Position numbers and translations under genes: made by a program. 64,000 nt of DNA from LMUY01 sp964244655 (GTDB lineage: Bacteria > Pseudomonadota > Alphaproteobacteria > Acetobacterales > Acetobacteraceae), in assembly GCA_964244655.1 (NCBI GenBank), contig CAXTJU010000002.1, positions 33,312 to 97,311 of the forward strand, given 5' to 3'. Shown in pieces: positions 9,097-18,053 of the stretch. Below the pieces are notes generated by a model, which saw only the letters and a program-made list of their open reading frames with translations, was not told the origin of the DNA and searched no databases. Positions within the stretch are counted from its first letter, which is position 1. Each line of letters begins with the position of its first letter.

Positions 9097-9567
9097 TCAA
9101 TGCGACGGACGAGCTAAGCCAACACGGATGATATCCTGCGGCCGGAGGGCCGTGACGCCGCGGTCGTCGAACGTCGCAACGGAGTCGAGCTGCTTGGGCG
9201 TCCAGTCCACGACTTCCATCTCGGTGCCAAGCAGTACCATAGCATCTACCGGCACTGCGATCAGCCGTCCGTCGATTCCAAATACGCCGCCGTAGTCGAG
9301 GATGATATCGATAGCCCCGTCTTGTGTCCGCACGACCTGCCTCACGTGCCCCAACACTGGCTGGCTTTCCACTGGGCGCAGGACCGTGCGTCCGATCAGG
9401 TCCCCGACGCGTACGGGCTGGGGAAAGCGTTTCGCGGCTGCCTCGCCCAGGCTCATGCCCGGTGGCGCCGCCTGCTGCGCGAACGCCTCGACGCCCGCCA
9501 GTAGCATGACGACAACCAGAACGCTTCGCGCACGCGCACCCGATTGCCTGCCGTACAAACCGGCCAT
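9097..9567 (-). CDS. Exported PRC-barrel domain protein
   Basis: From the ATG at 9567 (MAGLYGRQSG) the product has 156 residues, with a signal peptide (SVLVVVMLLAGVEAFAQQA) and then a PRC-barrel (VGDLIGRTVLRPVESQPVLG ... VDAMVLLG). PRC-barrels are small adaptor domains. Exported versions are common in Rhodospirillales and have no fixed role. The gene lies 52 nt before the cytochrome b gene, so co-transcription is likely. An upstream in-frame extension to 9741 lacks a signal peptide and looks non-coding. Confidence 0.75.
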   Translation of the reverse strand: MAGLYGRQSGARARSVLVVVMLLAGVEAFAQQAAPPGMSLGEAAAKRFPQPVRVGDLIGRTVLRPVESQPVLGHVRQVVRTQDGAIDIILDYGGVFGIDGRLIAVPVDAMVLLGTEMEVVDWTPKQLDSVATFDDRGVTALRPQDIIRVGLARPSH

Positions 9568-9954
9568 GGCATCGATCGCCCTAGTCTGGCCCTGGGTCGG
9601 ACGCTCGCTCGACCTCAAGCCATTTCCAATCAGGCGAGGCCAGCGGCCGACCTGCACCTCCAAGGGAATGACGTGGCGTGCTGTGGCTCGCGACTCACGT
9701 GTTCGCCTGCGGCACCGCCATCGGACTAGCCAGACGATCACAGGATTGCTGCCTCGACCACCCTTTTCGTCGATCGAGATGCTAAGTTCCGATGCAGATC
9801 GTGCTTGCCGTCCGACGATCCATCCTCAAGCCACATTTCATGGGCCAGTAAACGGACCTGATCGTCTTCCTGCACTGTTCGTATTCCTTCGTTGCTTTCT
9901 TGCATTAAACTGTCAGTAGGGTTCTTCTGTGTCTAATTGTTTCCGTACGGCATA

Positions 9955-10683
9955 TTATTTGCGGAGCATTACTCCTCCGTGGACCGACAAAGTCTGGCCG
10001 GTCGTGGAAGGGTTCATCTTGAGAAACAGGTAGACTGCCGCAACAACCTCTTGAGCCGAACCTGGCCGTCCTATTGGGGCGGTTTGGCAGAAGCTGCGTA
10101 TTCGCGCTTCGACTGCCTCACGCGGTTTGTTACGCCACAGCGCCGTGTCCATGAAACCCGGTGCCACGGCATTCACGCGAACGCGTGACCCGAGCTCGGA
10201 CGCCAAGCCCTGCACCATCGCATCACTGGCGAGATTTGCCGTGTAGCTGGCCGACGCCTCCTGCGCACGAACACCGCTGCCGGACGTGAATACGAGGCTG
10301 CCGCTACCACAAACTCTCGGGGCAGTGAACCGAGCGATGACCAAATTCGTCCAAAACTTCGAGAAAAGGACGTGTTGCATAGTCGGCATCGGCGTTTCAT
10401 AGAAGCCGCCAGCAATCGTGTCGCCAATCGAACTGGCAAGGTGGTCGAAAGGAGGTAAGTCGTTCATTACCCTTTCGGCCACAACGTGGTCGTGCGCGTC
10501 GGCTTGGAAGCCCACGGCTCCCTCGACCAGTTCATAAGCAGCGGCCAGCCTTTCGACGGTCCTCTCGACTAAGACGATCGCTGCGCCCAAGGCGCGTGCC
10601 TGCGACGCGACCTCAAGTCCGATGCCGGAAGTCCCCCCGATGACGGCCACGGTCTTGCCGGCTAGCGACGTCAACGCTCCCAC
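9955..10683 (-). CDS. SDR-family oxidoreductase with an altered catalytic motif
   Basis: The protein has 242 residues, the normal SDR length. The Rossmann glycine motif is intact (VIGGTSGIGLEVASQ), as are the serine region (FTSGSG) and the end (RVRVNAVAPGFMDTALW). The catalytic YxxxK is replaced: ASASYTANLASDAM gives Y-T-A-N-L, so the lysine is missing. It may therefore be a weak enzyme or belong to an SDR group with another proton path. A copy of the 19-bp operator-like motif lies about 207 nt upstream. The cofactor is probably NAD(P). Confidence 0.85.
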   Translation of the reverse strand: MGALTSLAGKTVAVIGGTSGIGLEVASQARALGAAIVLVERTVERLAAAYELVEGAVGFQADAHDHVVAERVMNDLPPFDHLASSIGDTIAGGFYETPMPTMQHVLFSKFWTNLVIARFTAPRVCGSGSLVFTSGSGVRAQEASASYTANLASDAMVQGLASELGSRVRVNAVAPGFMDTALWRNKPREAVEARIRSFCQTAPIGRPGSAQEVVAAVYLFLKMNPSTTGQTLSVHGGVMLRK

Positions 10684-10889
10684 CGATCGGCATTCTCAGG
10701 GGGGCCCGTTACCCCCGCATCGGTCGGTGGGCATAGCGACCCATCGGTTCTGGAGAGCGATCTGACGGAGTTGCCGACCTGGTGGAGCCGCGAGTCGTAT
10801 CTGTGGCTTCTTACGTCTCCGGCCATCGAACAGGGTTCGAGTTTCTTGGTCATTGCCAGTTACCTTGCCTACCTGCCGCTCTGCACCGC

Positions 10890-10908
10890 TAGGGTCGGAA
10901 ACTACTCA
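10890..10908. promoter_or_regulatory. Putative operator, copy 2 of the 19-bp motif
   Basis: TAGGGTCGGAAACTACTCA. It lies between the SDR gene (minus strand, start 10683) and the acyl-CoA dehydrogenase remnant (plus strand). Confidence 0.5.
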
Positions 10909-11067
10909 GCCCGCGCGATAGACTTCGTCCCAGACGTCGGGAACGGCTTACGAAACGGCCATTCTAGCCCAGGACGAGCGGCACATAGCCCCGGGCGTCC
11001 TCGAGGAGGTCCCTTGCGCGAGGTTCCGGCGCGTGCACGCAAAGAAGCTCCTGCATCAGGTCCACTG

Positions 11068-11640
11068 TCTGGCAGCGAGATCGGCGTGCTGGGCTACCGC
11101 GGCATGAAGGAATACGTGCTGTCGTTCGACGGCTTCACCGTGGCGGCGGACGGCCTGCTCGGCGGGGTGGAGGGGGCCGGGTTCCGCCAGTTGATGGCGA
11201 CGTTCGAGGGCGCCCGTATCCAGACCGCCGCCCGCGCCGTGGGCGTGGCGCGCAACGCCCTGGACCTGGCCTTGCGCTACGCGGCCGAGCGCAAGCAGTT
11301 CGGCAAGGCGCTGCAGCAGTTTCCGCGCGTGTCCGACAAGCTGGCGCTGATGGTGGTGGAGACGGTGGTCGCGCGCGAGCTGACCTATTTCTCGGCCCGC
11401 ACCAAGGATGCCGGTGACCGCTGCGACATCGAGGCCGGCATGGCCAAGCTGCTGGCCGCCCGCGTCGCCTGGAGCAACGCCGATGCCAGCGTGCAGATCC
11501 ACGGCGGCAACGGCTACGCCCAGGAATACCCGATCAGCCGCGTGCTGTGCGACGCCCGCATCCTGAACATCTTCGAGGGTGCCGCCGAAATCCAGGCCAA
11601 CGTGGTCGGCCGCGGACTACTTGCCCGACAGCTCAGATTT
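11068..11640 (+). pseudogene. Acyl-CoA dehydrogenase, C-terminal half only
   Basis: The segment EIGVLGYRGMKEYVLSFDGF through GARIQTAARAVGVARNALDL, QIHGGNGYAQEYPISRVLCD and ILNIFEGAAEIQANVVGRGL is a standard acyl-CoA dehydrogenase C-terminal domain. The N-terminal half, with the FAD and substrate loops, is missing, because sequence before 11068 shows no homology. The reading frame is open from about 10771 only by chance. The remaining part is clean and very GC-rich, pointing to a simple truncation by recombination. Confidence 0.8.
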
Positions 11641-11802
11641 GTAGGACCGAGAAGGCCAGATAAATCAGAGAGACCCAGGCTGCGGAAGGGCTTGAAGGAG
11701 GCAAGCTTTGAACAGCATGATGTCACTTCCGTCGTTTGAGCCTGGCGCAACTCGAGAGACCAGTTACGCAAACAGACAGGCCGATGGACCGACGGTCGTT
11801 AA

Positions 11803-11960
11803 GCGTTTCCTGATCACCGACGTGTCGGGCGGCCATGGCGGAAGCGGCGCTCGGGCGCGGCCACCGCGTGGTCGCACGTTGCGCGACGAGAACCAGCGCC
11901 GGGCGTTCGAGGCGCTGGCGCTGGGCCGCTCGTTCGGCCGACTGCTGGACCTGACCGAGA
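11803..11960 (+). pseudogene. SDR N-terminal fragment
   Basis: The translation FLITDVSGGHGG...LRDENQRRAFEALALGRSFG resembles the first 50 residues of SDRs that begin VFLITGVSSGFG. The nucleotide-binding glycines are damaged and the gene stops making sense after about 11960. Confidence 0.55.
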
Positions 11961-11989
11961 CCGCGGGGTCAAGCCGCTGGTGCGGGCCG

Positions 11990-12150
11990 TCGGTGTCGAG
12001 GAAGTTGATCCCGGCGTCGATCGCGTGGCGGATCAACGTTCGGCTGGCCTCTTCGTCCAGCGACCAAGCAGGATGGCCGCGAGAAGGGTCTCCAAAGCCC
12101 ATGCAGCCGATGCGGACAGGGGATACGTCGAGGCCTGAACGACCATTGCG
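11990..12150 (-). pseudogene. Aldo/keto reductase N-terminal fragment
   Basis: SGLDVSPVRIGCMGFGDPSR, WSLDEEASRTLIRHAIDAGI and NFLDTD match the first 50-60 residues of aldo/keto reductases up to the catalytic Asp strand. The following Tyr/Lys/His part of the active site is absent. It is a remnant that meets the SDR remnant tail to tail. Confidence 0.65.
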
Positions 12151-12242
12151 ACAAGGCTCGACCGGGCAGGGAGCTGCCAGGGCTGATGCCGGACTGCTCG
12201 ATGCGCTCATTGGGGTTCTGTGCTGCCGCGGCGGAACGGCCG

Positions 12243-12302
12243 CAAGCTCGGAATCTACCTAAGCGGACCTCTGGTGCTTTGCCTAAGTAGATTCCGACCC
12301 TA
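12243..12302. promoter_or_regulatory. Inverted pair of 19-bp operator-like motifs (copies 3a and 3b)
   Basis: 12243-12261 reads CAAGCTCGGAATCTACCTA. 12284-12302 on the other strand reads TAGGGTCGGAATCTACTTA. The two face each other 22 nt apart between the aldo/keto reductase remnant (minus) and the xdhS-remnant/ABM/paoABC unit (plus), as expected for a divergent control region. Confidence 0.6.
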
Positions 12303-12424
12303 TCTACCAGCGCCTCTCGTTCAGTTATAATCTGGCTCAACAGGCCGCGTGGATCGAAATGCGGCTGACGCCAACTCCGGCGACCGCGTTGGCCGGATGA
12401 CCTGAAGTCCAAGGGGCTGCGACC

Positions 12425-12819
12425 ATGCCCACGCTCAACGCCGTAGGATCGCAGAAGCCAGGTCAGCGTCCAGGACGACATGACGCTGCCTTGGGTTCTG
12501 TGCGACGTCATCGGCCTAACCAGCACGAAGTGCGGCTGCGGCATCGCCCAGCGCGGCACCGTGCACGTGGGAGCCGAGCCGCGCCGCTCCTGACTGTACC
12601 CGGCGCAACCTGGGCGTGGAGCCTGTCACTACCATCGAGGCCATTGGGCGGACGCCGAATGGCGCGAGAATGTAGCAGTCCTGGCTTGCCACTGTGGTGG
12701 TACAATGCGGCCATTATCAGCCTGGCCAGATCATGTTCGCGAGGGCGTTGCTGAACGCCATTCCCAAGCCGACCGACGCGGACATCGACGACGCGATGCC
12801 CGAACATTCAATGTATTAG
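12425..12819 (+). pseudogene. (2Fe-2S) small subunit of a xanthine dehydrogenase/IorA-type oxidoreductase, decayed
   Basis: It begins MPTLN, then after a frameshift continues DDMTLPWVLCDVIGLTSTKC and GCGIAQRGTVHV, and in another frame TTIEAIGRTPNGARM and VVVQCGHYQPGQIMFARALL. These follow the order of the IorA/XdhS small subunit. At least one in-frame stop, two frameshifts and loss of cluster cysteines (CGYCQSGQ has become CGHYQPGQ) show it is dead. It sits just ahead of the intact ABM-paoABC cluster. Confidence 0.75.
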
Positions 12820-12829
12820 GGACAAAACT

Positions 12830-13126
12830 ATGTCTGAAGATCTCTACGTCGTCGCGATCATGACCGCGAAGCCCGCTGAGGCAGGCGGGTTACGTGAATT
12901 GCTTCTTTCCGCCGTGAAAGCGTTTCGCGGCGAGGACGGCTGCAAGGCCTATGCGCTCCACGAGGATGAGAGACGTCCGGGCCGCTTCGTAAGCTACGAG
13001 GTGTGGCGCGATCATGACGCGCTTGCCGCACACATGAAGTCGCCGACGATGGAGGCCGCAATCCCCAAGCTTGCAGAGATTCTCGAAGTCGAGATGGAGC
13101 AACATTTTCTCTCGACCCTCCTATAA
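12830..13126 (+). CDS. ABM-domain putative quinol monooxygenase
   Basis: The protein has 98 residues with the ferredoxin-like ABM (antibiotic biosynthesis monooxygenase) pattern: LYVVAIMTAKPAEAGGLREL, GCKAYALHEDE, FVSYEVWRDHDALAAHM. Family members such as YgiN are cofactor-free or flavin-linked quinol monooxygenases. It is the first intact gene ahead of paoABC-1 (59 nt gap), so it may protect against quinones formed by the oxidoreductase. Confidence 0.85.
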   Translation: MSEDLYVVAIMTAKPAEAGGLRELLLSAVKAFRGEDGCKAYALHEDERRPGRFVSYEVWRDHDALAAHMKSPTMEAAIPKLAEILEVEMEQHFLSTLL

Positions 13127-13184
13127 CCTAAACCCGAGCGCTGCGGGCGCAAGCCCGTCCTTTCGCAAACTAAACGGAACCAAC

Positions 13185-13715
13185 ATGGGCCAAGTCTTTA
13201 CGTCAGAGTCCGAGCTGAAACATTGGGCGGGGCAACGCATCGTTGAAGTCGCAACGACCCTTATTATTAATGGCGAGGAAAGGCAGCTTGCGATCGAGCC
13301 TTGGACGACGCTGCTCGACTTGCTGCGTGATAAGCTGGACCTGACCGGCACCAAGAAGGGCTGCGATCATGGCCAGTGCGGCGCATGCACCGTGCTGATC
13401 GACGGAACGCGCATGAATGCCTGCCTGAAGCTCGCGGTGACTCTCGATAGTTGTGAAATCACGACGATCGAGGGCTTGGGTCAGGCCGGCAACCTCCATC
13501 CGCTCCAGGCCGCCTTTGTCGAGCATGACGCGTTGCAATGCGGCTACTGCACGCCGGGACAGATCTGCTCCGCTCAGGGCCTGATCAACGAGGGCCATGC
13601 GCGCACCCGACCCGAGGTCCGCGAGCAGATGAGCGGCAACATCTGCCGGTGCGGCGCTTACACCAACATCGCCGACGCGGTGCTTGAGGTGCTCGGGAAG
13701 GGGGAGCAAGCGTGA
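13185..13715 (+). CDS. paoA: Aldehyde oxidoreductase, [2Fe-2S] subunit (set 1)
   Basis: The product has 176 residues from the ATG at 13185. The plant-type cluster motif CDHGQCGACTVLIDG and the second cluster motif CGYCTPGQICSA ... GNICRCGAY are both complete. There is no Tat signal, unlike set 2, so this enzyme should stay in the cytoplasm. It would pass electrons from the Mo centre to the FAD subunit. Its stop overlaps the paoB start (GTGA). Confidence 0.9.
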   Translation: MGQVFTSESELKHWAGQRIVEVATTLIINGEERQLAIEPWTTLLDLLRDKLDLTGTKKGCDHGQCGACTVLIDGTRMNACLKLAVTLDSCEITTIEGLGQAGNLHPLQAAFVEHDALQCGYCTPGQICSAQGLINEGHARTRPEVREQMSGNICRCGAYTNIADAVLEVLGKGEQA

Positions 13716-14725
13716 TCCGCTTCGATTATGCGCGTCCAGGCGATGTGAACGAGGCCATCCGTTTGGGAACGTCGGACCATGCGGCCTATCTCGCCGGAGG
13801 CACGAACCTTGTCGATCTGATGAAGGAGAACGTCGCCCGGCCTCTCCAGCTGGTCGACGTCAATCGCCTGCCGCTGAACGGGATAACCGAGCTGGACGAT
13901 GGCGGGCTTAGCCTCGGCGCGCTCGTGACCAACAGCCAGACAGCCTGTGACGAGCGGGTGCAGCAGCGTTACCCCATGCTCGCGAGCGCCATCCTCGCCG
14001 GCGCGAGCCCGCAGCTTAGGAACGCTGCCACCAATGGTGGGAACCTCAACCAGCGAACCCGTTGCTATTATTTCTACGACGTCGACACGCCCTGCAACAA
14101 GCGCCAGCCCGGCCAGGGTTGCGGCGCGATCGGCGGCTTCACCCGCATCCACGCGATCCTCGGCGCGAGCGCGCGGTGCATAGCCACCCATCCGTCCGAC
14201 ATGTGCGTGTCGCTCGCGGCGCTGGAGGCTAAGGTGCAGGTGACCGGCCCGGATGGCGATCGGACGATCGCCTTTGAGGATTACCACCGCTTGCCAGGGG
14301 ATGAACCCTGGGCTGACAACACGCTGCGCCCCGGCGAGCTCGTCACCGCGATCGACCTGCCGCCGGAGGGTTTCGCGGCCAATCACACCTACCTCAAACT
14401 GCGCGACCGGCGAAGCTACGCCTTTGCGCTGGTGTCGATAGCGGTCGGGCTCAGGCTGGAGGAAGGCAGGATCGCCGGGGCGCGGATCGCGATGGGCGGG
14501 GTAGCGCACAAGCCATGGCGCCGGCGCGAGGCAGAGGAGCTGCTAATCGACCGCGAGCCAGGTCACGCGCCCTTCGAGGAAGCTGCCCGTGCGCTGCTGG
14601 CCGGCGCTGTCGGCCAGGGTGCCAACCACTTCAAGATCGAGCTCGGCCGGCGCGGCATTGTCCGCGCGCTCGGTCAAGCCGCCGCAGCCACGCCCCAGTC
14701 CCAGACCGACAAGCGCATTGTATGA
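13712..14725 (+). CDS. paoB: Aldehyde oxidoreductase, FAD/[4Fe-4S] subunit (set 1)
   Basis: The protein has 337 residues. The FAD-binding region includes YLAGGTNLVDLMKENV and RNAATNGGNLNQRTRC. The cysteines in RTRCYYFYDVDTPCNKRQPG and GCGAIGG match the extra [4Fe-4S] site that marks the PaoB/YagS group within the xanthine oxidase family. The C-terminal CO-dehydrogenase flavoprotein domain is present. It begins with GTG at 13712 overlapping the paoA stop. Confidence 0.9.
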   Translation: MIRFDYARPGDVNEAIRLGTSDHAAYLAGGTNLVDLMKENVARPLQLVDVNRLPLNGITELDDGGLSLGALVTNSQTACDERVQQRYPMLASAILAGASPQLRNAATNGGNLNQRTRCYYFYDVDTPCNKRQPGQGCGAIGGFTRIHAILGASARCIATHPSDMCVSLAALEAKVQVTGPDGDRTIAFEDYHRLPGDEPWADNTLRPGELVTAIDLPPEGFAANHTYLKLRDRRSYAFALVSIAVGLRLEEGRIAGARIAMGGVAHKPWRRREAEELLIDREPGHAPFEEAARALLAGAVGQGANHFKIELGRRGIVRALGQAAAATPQSQTDKRIV

Positions 14726-14736
14726 GGAGTAGCCCC

Positions 14737-16995
14737 GTGAACGCATCCCAGAAGGTCGGCATCGGCACCTCGCTCAGCCGCGTGGACGGCGTCGCCAAGG
14801 TGACCGGAACCGCCAGATATGCCGCCGAGTACAACGTGCCCGACATGCTCTATGGCGTAACGGTGGTCTCGGCCATCGCCAAGGGCCGCATCCTCGCCCT
14901 GAACGAAGAGGCGGCGCGTGCCGTCCCGGGCGTCGTCGACATCGTCAGCCACCTGAACAGGCCCAAGCACGCCTGGTTGAATCGCAGCTGGAAGGACCAG
15001 CTAAAAATTCCCGGCGAGCCATTCAAGGCGTTTCACGATGATCGTATTCAGTTTGCCGCGCAGCCGATCGCGGTGGTAGTCGCCGAAACGTTTGAGGCGG
15101 CGCGCTTCGCCGTTACGCTGGTCGGCGTGGAGTATGAGGCCGAGCCGCACAACATCGATTTCGAGACGTCGCTCGCCGAGAAGTTCCTGCCCGGCCCCGG
15201 CCAAACTCGCGACACGTTCCACCCACCGAAGAACCATGGCGACGCCGAAAAAGCGTTCGCCGACGCCCCGCTGCAGCACGAAGCGGAATACCATCTTGCC
15301 GTTGAGCATCAGATGCAAATGGAGATGCATGCGTCCACCGTGCATTGGCACGGCGACGGCACGGTCACGATCTACGACAAGGTCCAGGGCTCGCAGACCT
15401 CTCAGGAACTCGTCGCAAGCGCCTTCGCGCTCGGTGCCAAGAATGTGCGCGTGGTCAACGCCTTTGTCGGCGGGGGCTTCGGCGGCGCGCTCCGTCCGCA
15501 ATGGCAGCTTCAGGTCGCGACCATGGCGGCGATTCACCTGAAACGTTCGGTGCGAGTGGTGATGACCCGCTCACAAATGTTCAGCCACGGTCACCGGCCG
15601 GAATGTATCTATCAGATCAGACTTGGAGCGAGTGCGGACGGCAAGCTTGCTGCGGTGTTGGGCGACGCGACAACCTCTACCTCGCGCTTCGAGAACAACA
15701 TGGAGGATATCGTTACCTGGGGGATGATGGCCTATGCCTGCCCCAACATCCAGGGCAGCTACGCGATCGCACCGCGCGACACCTATACATCGGCCGACAT
15801 GCGAGCGCCGGGGGCGGCCACCGGCATGACCATGTTCGAGATCGCAATTGACGAGCTGGCCTGCAAGGCAGGAGCGGACCCGCTCGCCTTCCGGCTGCTC
15901 AACTACTCCGACATCGACAACATGAGCCGCAAGCCGTTCACCTCCAAGTCGTTGCGCCAGGCGTATGCAGAAGGGGCGGAGCGGTTCGGCTGGGCAAACC
16001 GCTCGCCGGAACCGCGGTCCATGAGGGAAGGGCGCGAGCTGATCGGTTGGGGCGTGGCCAGCGGCTTGTGGGAAGCCAACTTCATGAAGACATCCGCGTC
16101 GGCCAAGCTCACCGCCAACGGTCACCTGGACGTCGCCTCTGCCTCGTCCGACATCGGCACTGGCACCTACACAGTCATGGTGCAGGTGGCGGCCGACACG
16201 CTCGGCCTACCGCCCGAGAGCATCACTGCGCGACTGGGCGACAGCGAGTTGCCGACCGCGCCGGTTGAGGGCGGCTCCTGGGGCGCTGCATCGACGGGCG
16301 CTGCGGTGCAGCTTGCCTGCCGAGCAATCGCGAAGAAGCTGCTGAAGGCAGCAGACGAAATTGAGGGGCGTCCCTTCCACGATGTCAAGTCGATCGACGA
16401 GCTGGAGTTCGCGGGTGGAGAGATGATCAGGCGCGACGACGTGACGCAACGCGTCGGACTGCTCGACGCGATGAGGGCGGGCAGCCTGGACGTCATCGAA
16501 GCGCAGGAGACTGCGTCGTCCGGTGTCAGCGGCATGATCTCGCTCGCTACGAAAGCGCGCGGCACGCACAGCGCAGTGTTCGTCGAAGCGCGCGTAGACG
16601 AGGAACTCGAGCAGGTGCGCATAACCCGCGTGGTTATTGCGGTCGCGGCTGGCCGGATCATCAATCCCAAGACGGCGCGCAGCCAGATTCTCGGCGGCGT
16701 GGTGATGGGGATCGGTATGGCGCTCCACGAGGAAACCGCGCCGGACAAGACGCTGGGTAAGTGGATCAACCACAGCTTCGGCGAATACCATGTGCCCGCG
16801 CACGCCGACATCGAGGAGATCGAGGTGATCTTCGTCGATGAGCCCGATCCCGAAGTGACGCCGCTCGGCGTCAAGGGTTTAGGCGAGATTGGGATTGTCA
16901 GTGTCGCAGCCGCTGTCGCAAACGCAATCTATCACGCCACCGGTAAGCGAGTACGCTCGCTGCCGATCACCGTAGATAAGTTGCTCGCAGCCTGA
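14737..16995 (+). CDS. paoC: Aldehyde oxidoreductase, molybdenum-cofactor subunit (set 1)
   Basis: It has about 752 residues. A GTG at 14737 has a good ribosome site (GGAG with 7-nt spacing) and was chosen over an ATG at 14722 that overlaps the paoB stop. The Mo-binding domains are recognisable: FVGGGFGGALRP, DMRAPGAATGMTMFEIA, SSDIGTGTYTVMVQVAADTL and GLGEIGIVSVAAAVANAIYH, the last with the catalytic glutamate. Family substrates are aromatic and aliphatic aldehydes. The PaoD/XdhC-type maturase is not in this window, so maturation must be supplied elsewhere. Confidence 0.9.
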   Translation: MNASQKVGIGTSLSRVDGVAKVTGTARYAAEYNVPDMLYGVTVVSAIAKGRILALNEEAARAVPGVVDIVSHLNRPKHAWLNRSWKDQLKIPGEPFKAFHDDRIQFAAQPIAVVVAETFEAARFAVTLVGVEYEAEPHNIDFETSLAEKFLPGPGQTRDTFHPPKNHGDAEKAFADAPLQHEAEYHLAVEHQMQMEMHASTVHWHGDGTVTIYDKVQGSQTSQELVASAFALGAKNVRVVNAFVGGGFGGALRPQWQLQVATMAAIHLKRSVRVVMTRSQMFSHGHRPECIYQIRLGASADGKLAAVLGDATTSTSRFENNMEDIVTWGMMAYACPNIQGSYAIAPRDTYTSADMRAPGAATGMTMFEIAIDELACKAGADPLAFRLLNYSDIDNMSRKPFTSKSLRQAYAEGAERFGWANRSPEPRSMREGRELIGWGVASGLWEANFMKTSASAKLTANGHLDVASASSDIGTGTYTVMVQVAADTLGLPPESITARLGDSELPTAPVEGGSWGAASTGAAVQLACRAIAKKLLKAADEIEGRPFHDVKSIDELEFAGGEMIRRDDVTQRVGLLDAMRAGSLDVIEAQETASSGVSGMISLATKARGTHSAVFVEARVDEELEQVRITRVVIAVAAGRIINPKTARSQILGGVVMGIGMALHEETAPDKTLGKWINHSFGEYHVPAHADIEEIEVIFVDEPDPEVTPLGVKGLGEIGIVSVAAAVANAIYHATGKRVRSLPITVDKLLAA

Positions 16996-17079
16996 ACACT
17001 GCCAATCCACAGGGGTCACGCGGCTTGGCCGGGATTAGCGGATGATTGACGTAGACCGGAACTACAAAGCCGGACTATT

Positions 17080-17379
17080 AGCAAGGCTGTGTTCTTGCGC
17101 TCTTACGCGCCCTACCGGCCATTCGCGCAGTCCTCATGCATCTCGTCCGTGGTCCGGCTGGCGTTGGACCGGGCCGGCATCTCGGACCCGCCGTCGCGCG
17201 GCGTCAACCTGCTGCGTCATTCCGTAGCAACGTCCATGCTACGCGCCGGGGCGACGCTGGACACCATCGGCACCGTCCTGCGGCATCGCTCCACGACCAC
17301 CACGGCCCATTACGCCAAAGTGGACATCCCCATGCTGCTCCAAATTGCTCAGCCGTGGCCGGGAGAAATGTCATGCTGA
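17080..17379 (+). pseudogene. Tyrosine recombinase, C-terminal fragment
   Basis: LLRHSVATSMLRAGATLDTI, GTVLRHRSTTTTAHYAKVDI and LLQIAQPWPG contain the H-x-x-x-A box, the second conserved histidine region and the catalytic tyrosine (TAHYAKV) of a site-specific integrase. The N-terminal two thirds are missing and the upstream sequence does not join in frame. Its stop overlaps the next integrase start (ATGCTGA), an arrangement seen in tandem recombinase modules. Confidence 0.75.
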
Positions 17380-17675
17380 GCCGCGACCTGCAGCGTTACG
17401 CCGAGTTGCACCGGACACTCGGCGTCAAGTTCCGCACGCCGTATGCCCTGCTCCAGCTGTTCGTGGCGCATGCCGAGGGCCTGGGGGACGAGTTCGTGCG
17501 CAGCGGCCGCGTCATTAGACGCCTGAGGTGCTGGCACGCCGACAGCACGATGCAACGCCCCTCAAAGGCGACGTGCCGCATTGTCGACGCCCAGGGGTCC
17601 CGGTCGTCCGCCGTGGGAGCCCAGTGGAGGCTCAGCCCACTAGCGTACATCGCCATCCGCAAGAACGGGACGTAG
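17373..17675 (+). pseudogene. Second tyrosine recombinase, N-terminal fragment
   Basis: MLSRDLQRYAELHRTLGVKF and LLQLFVAHAEGLGDEFVRSG match the core-binding N-terminus of integrases found downstream of the preceding type. After about residue 50 the homology ends and the frame runs on to a stop at 17675 without recognisable catalytic residues. Confidence 0.6.
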
Positions 17676-18053
17676 TTCACCCAGCAAATCACTGCGCCCA
17701 ACGCCCCCCATGGCGTCGAAAGGCCGTCGGTGTGGAGCAGCCCGCTTTATACCCCAGAACGGGCCGTTCCGCGGACTAGCGGGCCGCCTCGAGGAGCGAG
17801 TGGAGGTCGCCCTCCGGGACGCGGCGGTCGTCGAAGGCAAACGGCCTGCAGCGCCGGGCGATCAGGTCAACATTGGGGAGTCAGGTCTGGACAGATCGGA
17901 CATGCCGGGCATTCTTGTGGGTAGGGAACGGCCCGACCGCTACGGAGGCCGCACCCGGCCGGGCGTTGCTCCCCACCTGCTTGGCCCCTGGGCCGGGTGC
18001 ACGCGCGGCGCTAGCCGCGGTGTTTGCAGGACAGGTCACGCCCGTATCGCAGT
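17676..18053. other. Intergenic stretch without a recognisable gene
   Basis: Both strands were read. Short open frames exist but none has a family motif or a convincing start. It probably contains eroded mobile-element sequence linked to the integrase fragments. Confidence 0.5.

Noticed and set aside
17676..18053. Frame at 17710 (MASKGRRCGAARFIPQNGPF) as a transposase
   Set aside because: A weak resemblance to transposase text was considered, but no catalytic motif or inverted repeats were found.
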